This document shows positions 44,739-50,685 of a DNA stretch of 50,685 nt, in pieces (the first letter of the stretch is position 1; every line of letters starts with the position of its first letter). Under the pieces are notes generated by a model that saw only the letters and a list, made by a program, of their open reading frames with translations, was not told the origin of the DNA and ran no database searches. This stretch comes from Deltaproteobacteria bacterium. Lineage in GTDB: Bacteria > Desulfobacterota > Syntrophobacteria > Syntrophobacterales > Syntrophobacteraceae. The stretch lies in contig JAJYTC010000010.1 of the NCBI GenBank assembly GCA_021793275.1, positions 1-50,685 of the forward strand, read 5' to 3'. The translations under genes and the position numbers were made by a program.

Positions 44739-45395
44739 TTATGCGTCAAAAAAAACGCGGAGAGAGCACGGTTGGCAAAAGGCTGTCTTACGGCAGTAAA
44801 GATGGCCGATTCGAACCAGAAGAGCATGAAATTCCTGGAAAAGCTGCACCTTCGGATCCAGAGCTTCCATGAAATATTCCCGCAGATCGTCATAGGAAAC
44901 CGATTCTTCGATCCATCCATGCCTGGAAAAAATACGATAGGTATAAGTGTCAACGACAAAAGAGGGCTGAAACGCAGCATAAAGAACTATACTGTCCGCG
45001 GTTTCCCGGCCGATGCCCCGGATTGTGAGCAGCTCGGTTCGAAGAGATTCCATGTCCCGGCTGAGGAATTCTTCGATCGATCCGTTCCAATTGGTTCCTA
45101 CATGATCGCAGAAAGCCTTCACCTTCTTCGCCTTCTGTCTGTAGAAACCCGACGGGCGAATCAGCGCTTCCATCTCCTGCGCGCCAAGCCCGAGGATACC
45201 TTCCAGACTCAGCAAACCGTTTCGCCGGAGGTTCCCGATCGCCGCGGCGGCATTCTTCCATGCGGTATTCTGTGTTAGTATCGCGCCCAGTATGACTTCG
45301 AACGGGGTCTCGGCCGGCCACCACTTCTGTGGCCCCAAATCCGCCATCAGCCTGTCATAGACCTCGCGCAACAACTCTTTTCTTTTTGCTCTCAA
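44739..45395 (-). CDS. HhH-GPD DNA glycosylase, MagIII / endonuclease III-like, without the lyase Lys
   Basis: 218 aa from TTG 45395, which overlaps the amrS stop as TTGA; an ATG at 45428 is possible but lies in amrS coding for its zinc ribbon. N-terminal WWPAETPFEVILGAILTQNTAW and the helix-hairpin-helix TIRGIGRETADSIVLYAAF, with catalytic Asp in FVVDTYTYRIF. Glu stands where endonuclease III has the Schiff-base Lys, so a monofunctional glycosylase like H. pylori MagIII is expected. The [4Fe-4S] loop keeps three Cys (CRKTAFCQPC), but the protein ends before a fourth. The end is encoded over an A8 run (44748-44755), where a one-base slip would give a longer tail. Confidence 0.85.
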   Translation of the reverse strand: MRAKRKELLREVYDRLMADLGPQKWWPAETPFEVILGAILTQNTAWKNAAAAIGNLRRNGLLSLEGILGLGAQEMEALIRPSGFYRQKAKKVKAFCDHVGTNWNGSIEEFLSRDMESLRTELLTIRGIGRETADSIVLYAAFQPSFVVDTYTYRIFSRHGWIEESVSYDDLREYFMEALDPKVQLFQEFHALLVRIGHLYCRKTAFCQPCSLRVFFDA

Positions 45396-46405
45396 TCCAG
45401 TCCGACCCCGGCCGGCGCCGTTCCACATTTTGCGCACACGCCGCTCTTCAGGTTGTGTTTTTTGATCGAGTAGCCGATGCGGCCGATCAGCAAGGCCCCG
45501 CAGCAATGGCAGTACGTGTTCTCGCCATCGTCTCCCGGCACATTGCCCGTGTAGACATAACGCAGACCGGCCTCCAGCCCGATTTGCCTCGCCCTTCTGA
45601 TTGCCTCGACGGGCGTAGGCCGTGCGTCCATCATATGATACGCAGGATAAAAACGGCTGACGTGCCAGGGGGTCTCGGCGCCAAGACCCGCCAAAAATTG
45701 CGCGATCTGCTTCAACTCAGCCTTGGTGTCGTTCAAACCGGGAATGATAAGCGTGGTCACTTCAAGCCAAATAGATTTTTTCTTCATTCTTTCAAGCGTC
45801 ATGAGGACAGGCTTGAGCCGGGCGCCGCATTTCTCACGGTAAAACGCATCATTAAACGACTTGAGATCCACATTGGCCGCTCCCAGCAAAGGGGCGGCGG
45901 CATCAAGGGCCTCCTTGCTCATATAGCCGTTGGTTACGAAAACATTTTCAAGCCCCCGCTCTTTTGCCAGACCAGCAACGTCGAGAGCATATTCCATGAA
46001 AACGGTGGGCTCCGTGTACGTATAAGAGATCGATGCGCATCCCTCTTTTCGCGCCTGCTCTGCAACTTCTTGCGCCATTGCGCTCCGGCCGTAAATCGCG
46101 CCAGAGATTCGAGGCGACTGCGATATGTCGGCGTTCTGGCAGAACACGCATTGGAAGTTGCACCCTACCGTGGCAATCGAATAGCTTGTCGAACCGGGCA
46201 GGAAATGAAACAGCGGTTTTTTTTCAATAGGGTCCACATGCCGCGCGATAGGTTTTCCATAGACCAGGCTCCAGAGTTTTCCGTCCCTGTTTTGGCGCAC
46301 TCCGCATTTTCCAATTCCACCCGGCTCGATACGACAATGCTGCGAGCAAAGAAAACAGTGCACCCGATCTTCATCCAGCTGCCTGTACAACATCGCCTCT
46401 TTCAT
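45392..46405 (-). CDS. amrS: AmmeMemoRadiSam system radical SAM enzyme
   Basis: 337 aa, AAGGAG 7 nt before ATG. N-terminal Cys motif CFLCSQHCRIEPGGIGKCGVR, then the radical SAM cluster CNFQCVFCQN (Cys 82, 86, 89), TYTEPTVFMEYALD, VTNGYMSKEALD, ANVDLKSFNDAFYREKCGA, and a C-terminal zinc ribbon (CHCCG ... CAKCG). This is the AmrS (formerly PFLA-like) family. The usual partners AMMECR1 and Memo are not in this window. The biochemical role of the system is unsettled. Translationally coupled to the downstream glycosylase gene. Confidence 0.92.
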   Translation of the reverse strand: MKEAMLYRQLDEDRVHCFLCSQHCRIEPGGIGKCGVRQNRDGKLWSLVYGKPIARHVDPIEKKPLFHFLPGSTSYSIATVGCNFQCVFCQNADISQSPRISGAIYGRSAMAQEVAEQARKEGCASISYTYTEPTVFMEYALDVAGLAKERGLENVFVTNGYMSKEALDAAAPLLGAANVDLKSFNDAFYREKCGARLKPVLMTLERMKKKSIWLEVTTLIIPGLNDTKAELKQIAQFLAGLGAETPWHVSRFYPAYHMMDARPTPVEAIRRARQIGLEAGLRYVYTGNVPGDDGENTYCHCCGALLIGRIGYSIKKHNLKSGVCAKCGTAPAGVGLD

Positions 46406-46482
46406 CTTCGCTCCTTAAGAGCGCGGGCTAACCGGCGCCGGGCGTCAAAACTGCGGGATAGACAAACAGTCGGAAGCGTTGC

Positions 46483-47286
46483 TCACTCATCCGCCGAACT
46501 TTCCCGGACGTTTACGGAAGCCCGCCAGCATCCCAGAGAATGGACGGAAACTTTGGCCCCGGCCGGAATTTCATCGAAAACAGGCGTCTGTAATGTGCGA
46601 ACGCGGCATCGCATGTCAACCCGCATCGCGATAAAGTGGCCGAAAGGATTGCGCTCTACAAAAGGTGCTCGCTCCAGAAACTGAAGGTAGGGAAGCAGTT
46701 GCAGCGGAAAGGAAAAACATGTTCGCCATTCGATTGGAACGGCGCCGCAAAGAATTGTGCCGCACATGCTGCTCAACTGGAAAACACTAAAGAACCTGGC
46801 TCGGCTGTAAACCGAATTCTTCCAGAATCTCCGGACGCTGTAATCGAGCCCGCCTATCGAAAACCTGTTCAGCGCACCGAGCAGTACGTTTCTGCGCGCT
46901 ACCCGGAAGGCTTCCCTGAGCGCCGCGTACGGTTCATCAACGAATTCCAGCGTTGTTATCAGGGCCACCGTATCGAATTCATTGTCCTCATAGGGCAGGT
47001 TCTCGGCAAATCCCTGAGTGAGCCGGACTCTATGGCCGAGCCTCTCGCCTGCAAGCTCGAGGCTTTCACCCGAAGGATCGAGCCCGGCCACCATATGCCC
47101 CATGGACCTGAACCATTCCAGGAAAATGCCGGTCCCACAGCCCACCTCGAGGACACGCTGCGGAGAAGCGGGCTTCCAAACCTTCCTGAAAAGCCCCTGC
47201 TCGAACTCCAGCGCCCTTCGTCCCTGAGCGGAGCGAAACCATCGCTCGTGGCGCTCGGCATCTTCCAGGCTGAAAATATAACCCAC
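46483..47286 (-). CDS. Class I SAM-dependent methyltransferase
   Basis: 267 aa, GTG start with AAAGG upstream. The SAM-binding motif RVLEVGCGTGIFLEWF (around residue 45), acidic loop AGLDPSG and motif NLPYEDNEFDTVALITTLEFVDEP are those of the UbiE/Methyltransf_11 group. The region after residue 140 (NRFSIGGLDYSVRRFWKNSVYSRARFFS) belongs to a substrate-binding part I cannot assign. Small-molecule substrate unknown. It lies 80 nt after ilvD on the same strand and may share its transcript. Confidence 0.85.
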   Translation of the reverse strand: MGYIFSLEDAERHERWFRSAQGRRALEFEQGLFRKVWKPASPQRVLEVGCGTGIFLEWFRSMGHMVAGLDPSGESLELAGERLGHRVRLTQGFAENLPYEDNEFDTVALITTLEFVDEPYAALREAFRVARRNVLLGALNRFSIGGLDYSVRRFWKNSVYSRARFFSVFQLSSMCGTILCGAVPIEWRTCFSFPLQLLPYLQFLERAPFVERNPFGHFIAMRVDMRCRVRTLQTPVFDEIPAGAKVSVHSLGCWRASVNVRESSADE

Positions 47287-47366
47287 ATCAAACCTTTACA
47301 CGGACACACCGTCAACGCGCGCAAACAGGCAAACCTTAAGGGCTCCGTTACCCGCAACGGTGAATC

Positions 47367-49031
47367 CTATTCATTTAACAAAACAGCGCCTCGCGAACCG
47401 GAGGTGACCATACGTGCGTACCTGGCAAGGTATCCACTCCTGATTCGGGGCTCACGCGGCTTCCACGCTTCCTTGCGTTTTTCCATCTCCGCATTATCGA
47501 CCAGCAGTTCCAACTTCTTGCCGGGGATATCCACCAGGATTTCATCGCCTTCCTTGATCAATGCAATCGGACCGCCTACCGCGGCCTCGGGAGAAATATG
47601 CCCGATGGCTGCCCCCTGCGTGCCGCCGCTAAACCGGCCATCGGTTATAAGCGCCACGTCCAGTCCCAGGCCGCGCCCTATAATGGCCGCCGTCGGGGTC
47701 AGCATCTCCTGCATCCCCGGCCCCCCTTTGGGCCCTTCGTAACGGATAACAACCACGTCGCCGGCAACGATACGGCCCTCCAAAATAGCGCCCGCCGCTT
47801 CGGACTCACTTTCGAAAACTCGCGCCCTGCCCTTGCGGACAAGCATCTGCGGAGCCACCGCCGACTGCTTGACCACACCGCCTTCCGGCGCAATGTTACC
47901 ATAGAGAACGGCAATGCCGCCTTCATTATGATAAGGATTCTCCAGCGACCGGATAACCTCGGGGCGAAGGGTGCGCACATTTTTGAGGTTCTCGCCGAGC
48001 GATTTTCCGGTTACGGTCAAAGCCGTCGGGTCAACCAGGTCCCGGCGCAAAAGCTCCTTCATCACCGCCTGTACGCCGCCTGCAGAGTCGAGGTCCTCCA
48101 GGAAATGCGGTCCACCGGGCCGCAGGCTGCACAGGTGAGGCGTCCTCGCGCTGATATCGTTGAAAACACCAAGATCGAGACGGATTCCGGCCTCGTTTGC
48201 AACCGCCGGTACGTGAAGGACCGTGTTCGTCGAACAGCCAAGGGCCATATCCACTGCTATCGCGTTATGGAATGCCGCCACGCTTGCTACCTCGCGCGGC
48301 TTGATGTCCATGGAGACAAGCTCCATTATCTTCATTCCCGCTTTTTTGGCCAGACGCACTCTCGCCGCTGTCACCGCCGGGATCGTTCCATTTCCCGGCA
48401 AAGCGAGCCCGATGGCCTCCGACAGGCAATTCATCGAATTGGCCGTAAACATGCCGGCGCAGGACCCGCATCCCGGACAGGCCTGCTCCTCGAGTTCTTC
48501 CAGTTCCTCAGGGGATATCTGTCCGGCCCTCAGCGCTCCCACGCCTTCAAAAACCGATATGAGGTCAACAGGCTTTCCACCCACGCGGCCGGCCAGCATC
48601 GGCCCTCCGCTTACAAGAATCGCAGGAATGTTGAGCCTGAGAGCGGCCATCATCATCCCCGGTATTATTTTGTCGCAGTTGGGAATCAACACCAGCCCGT
48701 CGAAAGGATGGGCCGTCGCCATTATTTCGACGGAATCGGCTATCAGCTCGCGGCTTGCCAGCGAGTAGCGCATTCCGGTGTGGTTCATGGCGATGCCGTC
48801 GCAAACGCCTATCGTGCTGAATTCGACAGGAGTTCCGCCGGCCAGCCGGATGCCTGCCTTCACCCCCTCAGCTATCTTGTCCAGGTGAATGTGGCCGGGA
48901 ATGATTTCATTTGCCGAATTGACCACCCCAATGATCGGCCTGTCTATTTCCGATTGAGTGTAACCCATGGCTTTAAAGAGTGAGCGATGGGGAGCCTTCT
49001 CAATGCCCTTTTTCATCAAATCGCTTCGCAT
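47367..49031 (-). CDS. ilvD: Dihydroxy-acid dehydratase
   Basis: 554 aa, GGAGGG 10 nt before ATG. IlvD/Edd family with Fe-S ligands: Cys in [16 protein letters not shown] and [19 protein letters not shown]. Other signatures are [71 protein letters not shown]. It dehydrates 2,3-dihydroxyisovalerate and the methylvalerate analogue to 2-oxoacids in valine and isoleucine synthesis. Short IlvD of the [2Fe-2S]/[4Fe-4S] bacterial kind. No other ilv gene is adjacent. Confidence 0.97.
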   Translation of the reverse strand: MRSDLMKKGIEKAPHRSLFKAMGYTQSEIDRPIIGVVNSANEIIPGHIHLDKIAEGVKAGIRLAGGTPVEFSTIGVCDGIAMNHTGMRYSLASRELIADSVEIMATAHPFDGLVLIPNCDKIIPGMMMAALRLNIPAILVSGGPMLAGRVGGKPVDLISVFEGVGALRAGQISPEELEELEEQACPGCGSCAGMFTANSMNCLSEAIGLALPGNGTIPAVTAARVRLAKKAGMKIMELVSMDIKPREVASVAAFHNAIAVDMALGCSTNTVLHVPAVANEAGIRLDLGVFNDISARTPHLCSLRPGGPHFLEDLDSAGGVQAVMKELLRRDLVDPTALTVTGKSLGENLKNVRTLRPEVIRSLENPYHNEGGIAVLYGNIAPEGGVVKQSAVAPQMLVRKGRARVFESESEAAGAILEGRIVAGDVVVIRYEGPKGGPGMQEMLTPTAAIIGRGLGLDVALITDGRFSGGTQGAAIGHISPEAAVGGPIALIKEGDEILVDIPGKKLELLVDNAEMEKRKEAWKPREPRIRSGYLARYARMVTSGSRGAVLLNE

Positions 49032-49208
49032 TTCGTTTTATCCCTCCAGCAGACTGCTGTTTCCATTCGGGTTTCCCGACCTGGTCCCGGTCAATGCGTC
49101 CTGACTCTAAACATATAATAACTAAAATATTTCCGGCTGTTTTGGAAGTAAAAACACCCGAGTCGTCAAAGGGTTGGTGCAATAACTTGTAAGTTGGATT
49201 TGAACAGG

Positions 49209-49224
49209 TTATATTTTTATATAA
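49209..49224. promoter_or_regulatory. Palindromic AT-rich promoter/operator of the toxin-antitoxin pair
   Basis: TTATAT-TTTT-ATATAA inverted repeat, flanked further out by TTTGA and TCAAA, 22 nt before the antitoxin ATG. It contains a possible -10 box (TATAAT at 49219-49224 as read with its flank). An autoregulatory MazE-type operator is expected at this place. Confidence 0.4.
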
Positions 49225-49246
49225 TCAAACTGGATGGAGGGCACAA

Positions 49247-49504
49247 ATGCATACGACGAGTCTTCGCAAAGTTGGCGGCTCTATCATGCTGGCCGTACCA
49301 CCTGCCATACTTGACCTGTTGCAATTGCATGCCGGCGCAATAGTCGGCCTGACTGTGGACCGAGGGCGGCTTGTAGTTGAACCCAGTCCGCGGCCGCGCT
49401 ACAGCCTGGATGAACTCCTGGCTCAATGCGACGCGTCGGCTGAGGTGAGTGAGGAAGACCGCGCCTGGCTGGATGGCAAACCCGTTGGTAGCGAGCTACT
49501 GTAG
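49247..49504 (+). CDS. MazE/AbrB-type antitoxin
   Basis: 85 aa, GGAGGG 6 nt before ATG. Swapped-hairpin AbrB domain at the N-terminus: TTSLRKVGGSIMLAVPPAILDLLQLHAGAIVGLTVDRGRLVVEP. The C-terminal part (YSLDELLAQCDASAEVSEEDRAWLDGKPVG) is the typical toxin-binding tail of ChpS/MazE proteins. Its stop overlaps the toxin start by 1 nt. It should neutralise the toxin and repress the operon. Confidence 0.92.
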   Translation: MHTTSLRKVGGSIMLAVPPAILDLLQLHAGAIVGLTVDRGRLVVEPSPRPRYSLDELLAQCDASAEVSEEDRAWLDGKPVGSELL

Positions 49505-49836
49505 TGGAACGCGGCGATATTTACCTGGCATCGCTGGACCCGCCCTCTGGTCGTGAGCAACAGGGAACACGACCGGTCTTGATTATATCTCCGTCCGCCT
49601 TCAATCGGCTAACTAAAAAGCCTGTCGTCCTTCCGATCACCAGCGGAGGCAGCTTTGCACGCACAGCCGGCTTTGCGGTGTCTTTAACCGGGGCCGGCAC
49701 AAATACAACAGGAGCTATCCGATGCGACCAGCCTCGCGCCTTAGATCTAGCCTCGCGTAATGCTCGCAAGCTGGAAAGCGTGCCACAGGCGATCATGGAT
49801 GAAGTACTCGCGAAATTCACCGCCATTTTTGAGTGA
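49504..49836 (+). CDS. MazF/ChpB-family endoribonuclease toxin
   Basis: 110 aa, GTG start overlapping the antitoxin TAG (TAGTG). PemK/MazF fold: MERGDIYLASLDPPSGREQQGTRPVLIIS with the conserved Arg and the R-P-V-L strand, VVLPITSGG, GAIRCDQPRALDL (catalytic Thr/Ser-Arg region as in ChpB) and a final helix. It cleaves mRNA at short motifs; the recognition sequence cannot be deduced here. An intact pair, with no sign of decay. Confidence 0.93.
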   Translation: MERGDIYLASLDPPSGREQQGTRPVLIISPSAFNRLTKKPVVLPITSGGSFARTAGFAVSLTGAGTNTTGAIRCDQPRALDLASRNARKLESVPQAIMDEVLAKFTAIFE

Positions 49837-50067
49837 CGTGATCCGGTGGACATCGGCTTGTCATGATGAACCGGGGACCGCGCCGGGGTCCGGGATGTCA
49901 TCGTATGTTAACCTGCGACAAGGGACTGGCAAACAGGGGGAAGAGATCGTATAGTACGAGCGAAACGGAAAGAAAAACGGGTCCGCCCCCTATCCGCATA
50001 AAGGCCCCGTTCGAGCAACAGAACTCGACATTTCCGGATGGCTTACCAGTGGTGACAGGTTCGCGCA

Positions 50068-50125
50068 GATCGCAGCGAGGACCTCGGGCTTTTTGTCACC
50101 AGGCGCCTTAAAAAGGAAACACAAA
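50068..50125 (+). repeat. Direct leader repeat, copy 1, before the Uma2 gene
   Basis: Runs from GATCGCAGCGA to ACACAAA, ending on the first base of the Uma2 ATG, and includes the block TTTGTCACCAGGCGCCTT and the ribosome site AAAAGGAA. It matches 50630-50685 over most of its length with a few substitutions and a 2-nt gap. Confidence 0.9.
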
Positions 50126-50613
50126 TGGAATGGCGTGAAGTCGTCGAACATCCGAGCCTGAAAGACCTGCCCTTTAAGATCGAGACAAACGAGTGGGGTG
50201 AAATCGTGATGACGCCGGCAACGGGTACACATGGACTCTATCAAGGGCGCATAATCAATTGGTTCAACCGCCTGGGGGAAGGAGACAAGGTTTTCCCCGA
50301 ATGCCCCATTCAAACTTCCGCAGGCACGAAGGTAGCCGATGTTGCATGGGGAAGTGCTGCATTCTTTAAAAGGCACGGCTTTCGCGTTACTTCCTTCACC
50401 GAATCGCCCGAAATTGTCGTAGAAGTAAAATCTCCTTCCAATAGTCTTGAGCGACTGGAGGGGAAAAAACGACTTTATTTTGAAGCGGGAGCCAAGGAGG
50501 TATGGTTCTGTGATGAAGATGGCGATATGCACTTCTTCAGCCTTCAAGGCAAGTTAAAGAGAAGCGAACTGTTCAAGGACTTCCCTGAACGAATAGACAT
50601 CGATTTTGTGTGA
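50125..50613 (+). CDS. Uma2-family (DUF820) restriction-endonuclease-fold protein
   Basis: 162 aa, AAAAGGAAACACAA before ATG. Uma2 fold: EIVMTPATGTHGLYQGRIINWF, TSAGTKVADVAWGS (Asp of the PD-(D/E)XK core), SPEIVVEVKSPSN (E-x-K), KKRLYFEAGAKEVWFCDEDGDMHFF. All catalytic-type residues are in place. Uma2 genes occur in multi-copy sets, especially in cyanobacteria and other environmental bacteria; their role is unknown. The gene is bracketed by direct copies of its own leader, which suggests it is one unit of a tandem family. Confidence 0.9.
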   Translation: MEWREVVEHPSLKDLPFKIETNEWGEIVMTPATGTHGLYQGRIINWFNRLGEGDKVFPECPIQTSAGTKVADVAWGSAAFFKRHGFRVTSFTESPEIVVEVKSPSNSLERLEGKKRLYFEAGAKEVWFCDEDGDMHFFSLQGKLKRSELFKDFPERIDIDFV

Positions 50614-50629
50614 GACGGGGTTTTGCCGC

Positions 50630-50685
50630 GATCGCAGCGACGACCCCCAGCTTTGTCACCAGGCGCCTTGGAAAGGAGACACAAA
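50630..50685 (+). repeat. Direct leader repeat, copy 2, at the window end
   Basis: Starts GATCGCAGCGA, contains TTTGTCACCAGGCGCCTT and AAAGGAGACACAAA. Its last A corresponds to the A of the ATG in copy 1, so another Uma2 gene probably starts at 50685 and continues outside the window. Confidence 0.9.

Noticed and set aside
49863-50111. 82-codon frame before the Uma2 gene, considered as a decayed Uma2 end
   Set aside because: Only a vague FP-D-like resemblance near its end; not enough to call a pseudogene.

Overview
The window looks like a chromosomal segment of a strictly anaerobic Desulfobacterota (Deltaproteobacteria) bacterium, probably a Syntrophobacter-like syntroph or sulfate reducer. 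The grounds are a ferredoxin-domain EtfA, a PAS/sigma-54 activator, a UbiA/UbiD pair fitting the futalosine menaquinone route, a MagIII-type glycosylase, AmrS, and many intergenic short tandem repeats. This placement is inference; the window carries no rRNA gene. The DNA is moderately GC-rich and almost entirely genic. I see no tRNA, rRNA, CRISPR array, prophage or insertion sequence.

Layout. Bases 1-7.8 kb (minus strand) hold a five-gene catabolic operon: a hydroxyacid-oxoacid-transhydrogenase-like Fe-ADH, an AttM/AiiA-type lactonase, a GlcD-type FAD 2-hydroxyacid dehydrogenase, EtfB and ferredoxin-EtfA. Just upstream are a textbook -24/-12 promoter, a palindromic candidate activator site and the gene of a sigma-54 activator. 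I propose that this is one dedicated lactone / 4-hydroxyacid oxidation system with a transhydrogenase-2-hydroxyacid-ETF electron loop. It is the best candidate here for an undescribed system. Bases 8.4-14 kb (plus) carry a prenyltransferase/decarboxylase pair for menaquinone, a MaoC-fold protein that lacks the hydratase His, and an orphan molybdopterin oxidoreductase. Bases 14-20 kb carry gyrB-gyrA-gpsA. Bases 20-33 kb are mixed housekeeping and stress genes: hsp20, a baeRF-type protein, surE, two lipoproteins, rluA-type, an RsmG-SpoU fusion, yhcC-type radical SAM, pyrE, an RlmL-type methyltransferase, an unknown radical SAM protein, a superoxide dismutase and an unknown protein. A secreted Gln/Arg-rich repeat protein follows at 33 kb.

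Bases 34-42 kb (minus) are a complete tryptophan operon headed by DAHP synthase: aroF-trpE-G-D-C-F-B-A. Many junctions are 4-nt ATGA overlaps. The operon is preceded by a leader with a short Tyr/Trp-containing ORF and two tandem terminator hairpins whose arms can also pair with each other, which suggests attenuation. Bases 42-49 kb hold a PHA-synthase-like gene, a small Cys-rich protein, a glycosylase translationally coupled to amrS, a methyltransferase and ilvD. Bases 49.2-50.7 kb hold a MazE/MazF-type pair and a Uma2-family gene bracketed by direct copies of a ~57-bp leader. The second copy ends exactly at the window edge, so another Uma2 gene probably starts there.

Start codons were chosen from Shine-Dalgarno sites and family N-termini. 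Several are GTG or TTG, and several lie well inside the longest open frame.
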